From Asticcacaulis sp. (GTDB lineage: Bacteria; Pseudomonadota; Alphaproteobacteria; Caulobacterales; Caulobacteraceae), in contig NZ_JAIWNX010000050.1 of NCBI RefSeq assembly GCF_020217185.1, positions 1 to 10,000 on the forward strand: DNA of 10,000 nucleotides, written 5' to 3'. Position numbers and translations under genes: made by a program. The notes under the pieces were generated by a model. That model was not told the origin of the DNA. It saw nothing but the letters and a program-made list of their open reading frames with translations, and did no database searches. Shown piece after piece: positions 1-5,914 of this stretch (its first letter is position 1; every line of letters begins with the position of its first letter).

Positions 1-158
1 TCAATATCGACGATTCCCCCCTGACGCCGTCGAAGTTCGGCGTGCGCGGCATCCCGACCATGATGCTGTTCAAGGACGGCAAGATGACCTCGATGAAGGT
101 CGGCGCCATGCCGAAGTCGAAGCTGGTCGAATGGCTGGCCGAAGCTGGTATCGCCTAG
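1..158 (+). CDS. trxA: Thioredoxin, C-terminal part (cut by window edge)
   Basis: This is the last 51 codons of a thioredoxin, read from base 3 to the TAG at 156-158. Thioredoxin is the small cytoplasmic disulfide reductase that keeps protein thiols reduced and feeds electrons to enzymes such as ribonucleotide reductase. The visible part holds the family's second half: a segment NIDDSPLTPSKFGVRGIPT that carries the cis-proline loop (GIPT), the strand MMLFKDGK, and the closing helix KSKLVEWLAEAGIA. The CGPC active site lies upstream of the window and cannot be seen. A strong intrinsic terminator starts 26 bases after the stop, so this gene ends its transcription unit. The call rests on the conserved C-terminal pattern; another thioredoxin-fold paralogue is possible but less likely. 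Confidence 0.9.
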   Translation, partial: NIDDSPLTPSKFGVRGIPTMMLFKDGKMTSMKVGAMPKSKLVEWLAEAGIA

Positions 159-183
159 TCTTGAAGCCAAAAGCTGATAGGGT

Positions 184-224
184 GCGGGCGTGGAGCGCAG
201 GCTTCACGCCCGCATTGTTTTTTT
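184..224 (+). terminator. Intrinsic terminator of trxA
   Basis: The arms GCGGGCGTGGAGC (184-196) and GCTTCACGCCCGC (201-213) form a 13-base-pair stem with a single G-U pair and a four-base GCAG loop. ATTG and seven T residues (218-224) follow. This is a textbook rho-independent terminator placed 26 bases after the thioredoxin stop. It overlaps a GTG at 190 that is in frame with the following gene, which argues against that GTG being the real start. Confidence 0.9.
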
Positions 225-249
225 GCACTCCCCCCGGCACATCAGCGAC

Positions 250-1158
250 ATGGCGGCAACAGCGTACAATATCCTGATCAACGGCAAGGCGGGCACGGTC
301 CTGAACCTGGGGCACGACTCCATCACCGCCGCGATTGAAGCCAGTGGTATGGCGGTGAACGAACTGCTGTTCGCTGAGCCCGCTGAGATGGAAGCGGCCC
401 TCGACCGCTTCGCTCAGTCTCCGCATCCCCTTCTGGTGGGCGGCGGTGATGGCACCTTGCGCTCGTGCGCTGATACCCTCAGCCGCAAGAACAAGGCCTT
501 TGGCATCCTGCCGTTCGGCACGATGAACCTGCTGGCGCACGATCTGGGGATGAACACGCTGGATGAGGCGCTGAAAGCCTATGCCAAAGGCGCTTCAGAA
601 ACGCGGATCGACGCCGGTGAAATCAATGGCGAGCTGTTTCTGTGCTGCGCCTCCGTCGGCGTCATGCCCGAAGCCTCGGTGTTTCGCGAACAACACCGCA
701 CCAATAACTTCCTGCTGATGGTGCCCTACCTGTTCTGGTTCGTGGCTGACTATTTCGAACGGCGCAAAAATGCGCGCATCGTGCTTCAGAATGGCAAGCG
801 TCTGCATCGCTTCCGTTCACCCGCCGTCGTGATTTCAGCCAATCGCTATGCCGATACGACGCGCATCGACGAGAGCAATTTCAAACGCAATGATCTTCAG
901 GGCGGGGAACTGGCGGCCTATATCGCTTCGACCCGCACCCGCGTCTCGCACCTGCGCTTTCTGACGCGGCTTCTGGTCGGCAACTGGAAGTCGGACCCGG
1001 ACCTGACCGAACTAACCGGGACGCAGATGACGCTGTGGACCCGTCATCGCAAGGAAAAGGTCTCGGTTGATGGCGAGGTGACGGACCTCAAGACGCCGCT
1101 GGAGATCAAGCTCAAAGCGCGCTACGTGCCCCTGCTGATCCCGTTGCGCGAGGCCTGA
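250..1158 (+). CDS. Diacylglycerol/lipid kinase family protein
   Basis: A 302-residue protein of the DAGK catalytic-domain family (YegS/DgkB/LCB5-like), cytosolic or peripheral at the membrane, expected to phosphorylate a lipid hydroxyl with ATP. The N-terminal half has the strand YNILINGKAGT, the nucleotide-binding signature GGGDGT at residues 64-69 and PFGTMNLLAHDLG at 88-100. The C-terminal half ends with the typical SVDGE segment near residues 272-276. The true lipid substrate cannot be told from the sequence. I chose ATG 250 because the in-frame GTG at 190 lies inside the trxA terminator stem, and the conserved domain begins right after codon 250. No clear Shine-Dalgarno sequence precedes it, so the start is less certain than the gene. 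The stop touches the start of the next gene, suggesting coupled translation. Confidence 0.88.
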   Translation: MAATAYNILINGKAGTVLNLGHDSITAAIEASGMAVNELLFAEPAEMEAALDRFAQSPHPLLVGGGDGTLRSCADTLSRKNKAFGILPFGTMNLLAHDLGMNTLDEALKAYAKGASETRIDAGEINGELFLCCASVGVMPEASVFREQHRTNNFLLMVPYLFWFVADYFERRKNARIVLQNGKRLHRFRSPAVVISANRYADTTRIDESNFKRNDLQGGELAAYIASTRTRVSHLRFLTRLLVGNWKSDPDLTELTGTQMTLWTRHRKEKVSVDGEVTDLKTPLEIKLKARYVPLLIPLREA

Positions 1159-1932
1159 ATGCGCATAGCCCATATTTCCGACCTGCACTTCGGGGCGCAC
1201 GACCGGCGCGTGACCGAAACCCTGATCAGCACCCTGATCGAGCTGGAACCCGATCTGGTGCTGGCCAGCGGCGACATCACGCAGGACGCGACGGTAGCTG
1301 AATTTGTCGAAGCCGCGGACTTTTTCAAACTTTTGCCCATGCCGGCCTTTGTCATTCCTGGCAATCACGACCTGCCGGGCCTTGACCTGCGCCGCTTCAT
1401 CCAACCGTGGAAGCGATACCGCGACCATATTGCCAGAGAGCTTGAGCCCGAACTGCACGCGGATCTGGTCGATATCAAGGGCATCAATTCGGCGCGCATG
1501 ATCCTGCCGGCGCTCAACTGGGCTTACGGTTCGATCAGCGCGCGTCAAAGACAGGATATTGCCGATTTCTTTGGGGCTTCGACGACGCCGTGGCGCGTGC
1601 TGACCGTGCATCACCCGCCGCTTAACCCGTCGGAATTTCCGCTGGATGTGACGGTGTTCAACAGCGACAAATTGCTGAAAACCGTCGGCGAGCAAAAGGT
1701 CGATATCGTGCTGTCCGGGCACCAGCATCATGCCTATGTCGAAACGCGCGTGATGAATGGGCACACCACCCTGTTTGTCTGCGCCTCGACCGCCATGTCG
1801 GTGCGCATCCGCAAACAACCGCAGGGCTTCAATCTGCTGGATTTCACCGACAAAAGCGTGCGTATCGAGCTTCACCAGCTCAGCGGCGATCGCTTTGTGA
1901 CCCAGTCGGCGGTGACTCACACCAAGGTGTAG
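1159..1932 (+). CDS. Calcineurin-like metallophosphoesterase
   Basis: A 257-residue dinuclear-metal phosphoesterase (Metallophos family; closest in style to the CpdA/Icc and 3',5'-cyclic nucleotide phosphodiesterase group). All five family blocks are present: DLH (D8, H10), GD (D39), GNHD (residues 68-71), HH (151-152) and GHQH (187-190). The catalytic site therefore looks intact. There is no signal peptide, so the enzyme should act in the cytoplasm. The ATG directly follows the TGA of the lipid kinase gene with no spacer, and a GAGG lies five bases upstream within the end of that gene, so the two are almost surely co-translated. That pairing hints at a phospholipid or phosphate-ester substrate, but this is inference; cAMP phosphodiesterase activity is an alternative. 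Confidence 0.9.
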   Translation: MRIAHISDLHFGAHDRRVTETLISTLIELEPDLVLASGDITQDATVAEFVEAADFFKLLPMPAFVIPGNHDLPGLDLRRFIQPWKRYRDHIARELEPELHADLVDIKGINSARMILPALNWAYGSISARQRQDIADFFGASTTPWRVLTVHHPPLNPSEFPLDVTVFNSDKLLKTVGEQKVDIVLSGHQHHAYVETRVMNGHTTLFVCASTAMSVRIRKQPQGFNLLDFTDKSVRIELHQLSGDRFVTQSAVTHTKV

Positions 1933-1963
1933 CCCCTCTCGACAAGTTGCAGGATTTACGAAA

Positions 1964-1969
1964 TAAGGA
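1964..1969 (+). promoter_or_regulatory. Ribosome binding site that sets the lysE start
   Basis: TAAGGA, four bases before the ATG at 1974. It is the only good Shine-Dalgarno sequence near the beginning of the exporter gene. It supports a start at 1974, in a frame different from the rest of the gene, rather than the in-frame TTG at 2018 or ATG at 2027, which lack one. Confidence 0.6.
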
Positions 1970-1973
1970 CCGC

Positions 1974-2647
1974 ATGTTGTCCGCCCTGCCCGTCGATCCG
2001 TCCAAATACACCGCCTTTTGGGGGCGATGTTCCTGATGGCCATGACGCCGGGACCGGCCAACCTGTTCTGCATCTCCACTGGACTGGGACGTTCCGCACC
2101 CAGGGTTCTGATGGGGGTGTTCGGCATCAATACGGCCACCCTGATCTGGTTTGTGGCCGCCGCTTTCGGCTTGCACCTTCTGATCACCACCCTGCCCGTC
2201 GTCTTTCACGCGATGACGGTTGCCGGGGCCGTCTATCTTTTGTGGATCGCGGTCAAGACCATACGGGCGCGCAAATCGCACAGCGCGCATGAGCTGGACC
2301 TGCCGGAAAATGCGAACGCCATCGCGCGCGAAGGCCTGTGGGCGACGTGGAAGGACGGTTTCATGGTGCAGTTCCTGAACCCCAAGGTCACCCTGTTCTT
2401 CACCGCTGTCCTGCCGCCTTTTCTGGCACTCGACCGCCCGATGACGACGCAGATGCCGGTCTTTGCCGCCACAGCCATCGGCATGGATGTGATCACCATG
2501 ACGACCTATGGCCTGAGCGGTCTGGCCCTGACGCGCTTCCTAAGCCGGGGTCGCAACCGCGAATATTTCGAGGTCTGTGTCGGCGGGCTGCTGGGCCTGA
2601 TTGCTGTCGTCATACTGATGCACAGCGCCGCCGAGCTATTGCGTTAA
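1974..2647 (+). CDS. LysE/RhtB family amino-acid exporter, apparently frameshifted near 2016-2024
   Basis: Inner-membrane exporter of the LysE/RhtB family, which expels amino acids or similar small metabolites. The body of the protein is read from 2018 onward: the TPGPANL motif in the first helix, a second hydrophobic stretch, QFLNPKVTLFF in the middle, and a last hydrophobic helix ending at the TAA at 2645-2647. Family members have about 10-15 more residues before TPGP. Those residues are present upstream but in another frame: ATG 1974, with a good Shine-Dalgarno sequence, reads MLSALPVDPSKYTAF and then hits TGA at 2034. Adding one base in the TTTTGGGGG run (2016-2024) would join the two parts as ...YTAFLGAMFLMAM. 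The gene is thus a fresh pseudogene, a sequencing error, or restarts at TTG 2018 or ATG 2027 with a shortened first helix. It lies 41 bases after the phosphoesterase gene and may share its transcript. Confidence 0.75.
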
Positions 2648-2713
2648 GCGGCTTCTTTTCGCTTGATTTCCATGCGCCCTGTGCGACGCTCCTGATCAGG
2701 TTTAACAGCGAAG

Positions 2714-2724
2714 GGAGGTGATCC
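2714..2724 (+). promoter_or_regulatory. Near-perfect Shine-Dalgarno sequence
   Basis: GGAGGTGATCC is an uninterrupted 11-base complement of the 16S rRNA 3' end (known sequence GGATCACCTCC). Its GGAGG core stands seven bases before ATG 2726. This is by far the strongest ribosome binding site in the window and is what makes the following 24-codon frame credible. Part of it (GTGATCC) can also pair with GGATCAC at 2763-2769 inside the frame. Confidence 0.75.
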
Positions 2725-2725
2725 G

Positions 2726-2800
2726 ATGTCTAATCGTCACAGGCCGAAGACGGCAGATAAGGGGATCACGATCCAGCTTATGGGTACGGATCGCCTTTGA
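2726..2800 (+). CDS. Possible small protein or peptide of 24 residues, unknown function
   Basis: I do not recognise this product. The frame runs from ATG 2726 to TGA 2798-2800 and would give a basic, soluble peptide that begins MSNRHRPKTADKG and ends QLMGTDRL, with no membrane helix or cysteine. Support comes from the near-perfect Shine-Dalgarno sequence with ideal spacing and an intrinsic terminator that begins 26 bases after the stop, so the unit looks like a complete mini-transcript. It lies 78 bases after lysE, and no gene follows on the same strand until ftsK, so a classical attenuator leader peptide is unlikely. The alternative is a regulatory RNA whose 5' part mimics a ribosome binding site; a dual-function RNA is also possible. 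No convincing promoter was seen, so transcription may come from lysE. Confidence 0.5.
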   Translation: MSNRHRPKTADKGITIQLMGTDRL

Positions 2801-2825
2801 GGCCATAACGGCTAAAGACAAGAGA

Positions 2826-2858
2826 GAGGGCTGTGTGATGTCACGCAGTCCTCTTTTT
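2826..2858 (+). terminator. Intrinsic terminator after the 24-codon frame
   Basis: The arms GAGGGCTGTGTG (2826-2837) and CACGCAGTCCTC (2842-2853) pair over 12 bases with two G-U pairs and an ATGT loop, followed by TTTTT (2854-2858). It closes the transcript carrying the small frame and probably also lysE. It lies 27 bases before the end of the convergent acidic-protein gene. On the opposite strand the hairpin has no T tract, so it is one-directional. Confidence 0.85.
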
Positions 2859-2884
2859 GTATTCAGGCTTTACTTCTGTGGGGA

Positions 2885-3160
2885 TCAAATCCCCGTCGTC
2901 TTGTCGATGGTTTCGCTGACATCGTATTCGCGATCATTGTCCTGACCGCTCAGCGTGTCGGCATCGAGGTCCGCACCTGTATCCTTGTCCAGTGGCGTCA
3001 GATTGTCCTCATCTTCCTCAAGGCCTTCATCTTCAGGGCCTTCGTCGTCGGTGAGGTCTTGGTCTGTGTTGAGATCGGTCTCATCCGGCGTAATTTCCGC
3101 CGCCTGACCAATAGCGTTGGCCGTATCGGTGTCTGCCGGAATTTGGGTCTGTTCCATCAT
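2885..3160 (-). CDS. Highly acidic hypothetical protein, 91 residues
   Basis: I do not recognise a family. The product has 31 Asp/Glu against only three Lys/Arg and contains no Cys, Trp, Phe or His, so it should be intrinsically disordered and strongly negatively charged. The middle (about residues 28-72) is the densest part, with runs such as DDEGPEDEGLEEDED. There is no signal peptide or membrane segment. The start at ATG 3158-3160 is supported by AAAGGAG eight bases upstream; a second ATG follows at once. The stop overlaps a small GGGGAT/ATCCCC hairpin (2880-2894) without a T tract. The gene stands alone between two + strand units and diverges from ftsK. Low-complexity acidic proteins can act as cation or basic-protein binders or DNA mimics, but nothing here proves a role. 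Confidence 0.65.
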   Translation of the reverse strand: MMEQTQIPADTDTANAIGQAAEITPDETDLNTDQDLTDDEGPEDEGLEEDEDNLTPLDKDTGADLDADTLSGQDNDREYDVSETIDKTTGI

Positions 3161-3168
3161 GCGGGGCT

Positions 3169-3175
3169 CTCCTTT
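3169..3175 (-). promoter_or_regulatory. Ribosome binding site of the acidic-protein gene
   Basis: On the - strand this reads AAAGGAG, eight bases before ATG 3160. It is a strong Shine-Dalgarno sequence and the main reason to accept the small acidic frame as a real gene. Confidence 0.65.
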
Positions 3176-3280
3176 GAAAGTTCCAGTCTGAGCCCTTCGC
3201 CAATAAGGATCGAGGCGGAGCGTAGGGCCTCACCATAAGGATTGGCCGCGTCAGCGAGGCGATGACTTTTTTAGGTCTTC

Positions 3281-3327
3281 GTAAACAGGTCTTAACCCTT
3301 TGCATGCGATTAACCGGGCTTAACCAT
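3281..3327 (+). promoter_or_regulatory. Cluster of CtrA-like boxes ahead of ftsK
   Basis: TTAACC occurs three times in 34 bases, at 3292-3297, 3310-3315 and 3320-3325; the last is extended to TTAACCAT. The first is preceded at the canonical distance by a near half-site, giving GTAA-N7-TTAA (3281-3295). The second and third form TTAA-N6-TTAA, one base short of the usual N7. CtrA, the cell-cycle master regulator of Caulobacter and relatives, binds TTAA-N7-TTAA. The boxes lie 21-67 bases before the ftsK ATG, where they could activate or repress its promoter. Binding itself is inference. Confidence 0.5.
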
Positions 3328-3347
3328 AAGCCTAGAGACTGCCCCGC

Positions 3348-5831
3348 ATGAGCACGGTTACCGCCCTCGTCTGGAATCATCTGGAGTCCCGTTTCACCTA
3401 TGTCTGGCGTTCGGTGCCGATGGCGCGTCTGCGCGGAGCGCTGGTGTGCCTTTTGGGTCTGGCCTCGCTGATGGCCTATGCCTCCTATCGGGCGACCGAC
3501 GCGAGCTGGAATACGGCCAGTGCCGAGCCCGTGCACAATTTTCTGGGCGGCTTTGGGGCGATCATTGCCGATATCGGCCTGCAATCCCTGGGGCTGGCCG
3601 CGTGGCCGATGGCGGCGCTGATGACGTGGTTCGGTCTGACGCGTCTGATGCAGCTTGACCCCGATGAAGGCCGTCGCACCCTGCGTATCCATAGCCTTTA
3701 TGGCGCCCTGTTCGTGCTGATGCTGGCGGCGGCGCTGGCGCCTCTGCATCTGGGCGACGCCAATTCGCCCTCGATCGGCGGCTTTTGGGGTACGGGCACG
3801 CACCACCTGCTCAAAAGCGTGTTCGATTTCATGCGCCTGCCCGCCGGAGAGGTGATCGCCAGCCTGATCTTCGGCGCGGCCGCCTTGTGGGCGTTTAATC
3901 AGGCCCTGCGCCTGACGTCTGAGAGCTATGTCCGCGCCGCGGGTTTCGTTCTGGGCGGTTTCAGGGGCGCGCTGACCGCGTCTGGCCTGCCGGAAAAGGT
4001 CAATGCCGCCGTGACGCGCGAGCCCAAGGCGCCCAAGGCAAAACGCGGCCAGAAGGCGCCGCAGCCCTTCATTGACGAGACCGATTACACGCCCGACGCC
4101 ATGCCCGAACCGGTGGTCAATAGCCGCGCCCCCGCCACGCCGGTCTATGACGAAGACGCCCCGCCCTTCGATATTGACAATCTCGACCCTGAATCCGAAC
4201 TGTCGGCCCCGGCCCCGCGTCAGGCCGCTCCGGAACCGAAAATCCGCATGGAGGTTCCGCGCCCAAAGCCCTCAGCGCGCGAACAGGATGAGCGTCAGTC
4301 GAGCTTTGAATTCCTCAAGCCGGGCAATTTCCGCCTGCCCGAACTGTCCATCCTCGCCAAGCCCAAGCCGCGCGCCGCTGGTTATGACGAGGCGGCCCTG
4401 CGCCAGAACGCCCGTATGCTGGAAAGCGTGCTGGCCGAATTCGGGGTTAAGGGCGTCATCGACCAGATTCGCCCCGGCCCCGTCGTCACGCTTTATGAGC
4501 TGGCCCCGGCCGCCGGCGTGAAGGGCGCGCGCGTCGTGGCGCTGGCTGACGATATTGCCCGCAACATGTCGGCGCGCTCCTGCCGCGTCTCCATCGTGCA
4601 GGGCCGCAACGCCATCGGGATCGAACTGCCCAATGCGGTGCGCGAAACGGTCTATCTGCGCGACATGCTGGCTTCGGCCGAGTTTGAAAAATCGAGCCAC
4701 ATCCTGCCGATGGTGCTGGGGGAAAACATCGGCGGTGAACCCTACGTCACCGACCTCGCCAAGATGCCGCACCTTCTGATCGCCGGGACCACGGGTTCGG
4801 GTAAGTCGGTCGGCGTCAACGCCATGATCCTGTCGATCCTCTACCGGCTCGATCCGGAACAGTGCAAATTCATCATGATCGACCCCAAGATGCTGGAACT
4901 GTCGGTCTATGACGGCATTCCGCACCTGATCGCCCCCGTCGTGACCGACCCCAAAAAGGCCGTGGTGGCGCTGAAATGGGTCGTCAAGGAGATGGAAGAC
5001 CGCTATCGCCGCATGTCGAAGATCGGCGTGCGCAATGTCGCCTCCTTTAATGAGCGCGCCAAGGCGACCGCCGCCGAGGGCAAGAACTTTATCCGCAAGG
5101 TCCAGACGGGTTTTGACGAAACGGGTCAGCCCATCTTCGAGATCGAGGAAATGGTGCCGGAGCCCATGCCCTATATCGTCGTGATCATCGACGAGGTCGC
5201 CGATCTGATGATGGTGGCAGGCAAGGACATCGAAGGCGCGGTGCAACGCCTCGCCCAGATGGCGCGCGCCGCGGGTATCCACCTGATTATGGCCACGCAA
5301 CGCCCGTCGGTCGATGTCATCACCGGCACGATCAAGGCCAACTTCCCGACCCGCATCTCCTTCCAGGTGACGTCCAAGATCGACTCGCGCACCATCCTGG
5401 GTGAGCAAGGCGCCGAGCAGCTCCTCGGTCAGGGCGACATGCTGTACATGGCAGGCGGCGGGCGCATCACCCGCCTGCACGGGCCGTTTGTCGCCGACTC
5501 CGAGGTCGAGGCCGTGGCCGAATATCTGCGCTCGCAAGGTTCTCCCAACTACCTCGAAGACATCACCGCCGGTGGCGACGATGACGGCGATGGCGAGTCC
5601 GGCGGCTTTGGCGGCGAAGGCGGCGGTTCGGGCGACGACCTCTACGACAAGGCCGTCTATTACGTCACCATCGACCGTAAAGCTTCGACCTCCTACATCC
5701 AGAGGAAGCTGCAAATCGGCTATAACCGCGCCGCCTCCCTGATGGAAAAGATGGAGCAGGAAGGCGTCGTCGGCCCCGCCAACCACGTCGGTAAGCGCGA
5801 CATTCTGGTCGGCCCGCCGCCGGGGATTTAA
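3348..5831 (+). CDS. ftsK: DNA translocase FtsK
   Basis: An 827-residue septal DNA pump that couples chromosome-terminus segregation to cell division. Residues 1 to about 210 hold the hydrophobic membrane domain: the first helix is around residues 24-44, and further hydrophobic stretches lie around 64-100, 118-140 and 165-185. A Pro/Ala/acidic linker runs to about 320, much shorter than in E. coli FtsK. The motor follows: the alpha domain starts near YDEAALRQNARML (345), Walker A GTTGSGKS is at 480-487, Walker B ends in IIDE (D615, E616), and MATQRPSVDVITG is the usual motif after it. A Gly/Asp-rich stretch (about 741-763) separates the motor from the gamma winged-helix domain (764 to about 822), which normally reads KOPS sites and activates XerD. 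All motor motifs look intact. ATG 3348 fits the family N-terminus, although its Shine-Dalgarno sequence is weak. CtrA-like boxes lie just upstream. Confidence 0.96.
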   Translation: MSTVTALVWNHLESRFTYVWRSVPMARLRGALVCLLGLASLMAYASYRATDASWNTASAEPVHNFLGGFGAIIADIGLQSLGLAAWPMAALMTWFGLTRLMQLDPDEGRRTLRIHSLYGALFVLMLAAALAPLHLGDANSPSIGGFWGTGTHHLLKSVFDFMRLPAGEVIASLIFGAAALWAFNQALRLTSESYVRAAGFVLGGFRGALTASGLPEKVNAAVTREPKAPKAKRGQKAPQPFIDETDYTPDAMPEPVVNSRAPATPVYDEDAPPFDIDNLDPESELSAPAPRQAAPEPKIRMEVPRPKPSAREQDERQSSFEFLKPGNFRLPELSILAKPKPRAAGYDEAALRQNARMLESVLAEFGVKGVIDQIRPGPVVTLYELAPAAGVKGARVVALADDIARNMSARSCRVSIVQGRNAIGIELPNAVRETVYLRDMLASAEFEKSSHILPMVLGENIGGEPYVTDLAKMPHLLIAGTTGSGKSVGVNAMILSILYRLDPEQCKFIMIDPKMLELSVYDGIPHLIAPVVTDPKKAVVALKWVVKEMEDRYRRMSKIGVRNVASFNERAKATAAEGKNFIRKVQTGFDETGQPIFEIEEMVPEPMPYIVVIIDEVADLMMVAGKDIEGAVQRLAQMARAAGIHLIMATQRPSVDVITGTIKANFPTRISFQVTSKIDSRTILGEQGAEQLLGQGDMLYMAGGGRITRLHGPFVADSEVEAVAEYLRSQGSPNYLEDITAGGDDDGDGESGGFGGEGGGSGDDLYDKAVYYVTIDRKASTSYIQRKLQIGYNRAASLMEKMEQEGVVGPANHVGKRDILVGPPPGI

Positions 5832-5914
5832 ATGGGCTTCGCCGGTCAGGGAAAGCCCCTGCACCCGATAGATAGGACTGGACAGGTTCGAACCCAAGGC
5901 GGCATAAATCGTTT

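Noticed and set aside
2016..2036. Programmed ribosomal frameshift explaining the lysE split
   Set aside because: No X-XXY-YYZ heptamer fits the zero frame here, no stimulatory stem is evident, and LysE/RhtB genes are not known to use one; a missing base is simpler.
1012..2190. Long open frame on the - strand (392 codons)
   Set aside because: It lies opposite the phosphoesterase and lysE genes, which have clear family motifs. The translation is rich in Arg, Gln, His and Gly with no recognisable domain, as expected for an antisense shadow in GC-rich DNA.
2691..2700. CCTGATCAGG palindrome before the mini-gene
   Set aside because: A perfect ten-base palindrome, but single and short; no matching regulator or second copy seen nearby.
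3203..3242. Direct repeat ATAAGGAT at 3203-3210 and 3235-3242, 32 bases apart
   Set aside because: Only eight bases long with no known regulator motif; it could be chance in a 190-base spacer.
3250..3272. GTCA...TGAC followed by six T residues ahead of ftsK
   Set aside because: The stem is four pairs plus a mismatch and two more; too weak for a terminator, and no + strand gene upstream needs one after the strong terminator at 2826-2858.
5834..5858. GGGCTT/AAGCCC hairpin just after ftsK
   Set aside because: Only six pairs around a 13-base loop and no T tract, so it is not a convincing terminator.
5886..5895. GGTTCGAACC, resembling a tRNA T-loop or a phage attachment remnant
   Set aside because: No acceptor, D or anticodon stems are found around it on either strand, and no integrase or duplication is present.
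4272..5897. Long open frame on the - strand (541 codons) opposite ftsK
   Set aside because: It mirrors conserved ftsK codons; the His/Asp/Gly-rich product has no domain and no ribosome site.
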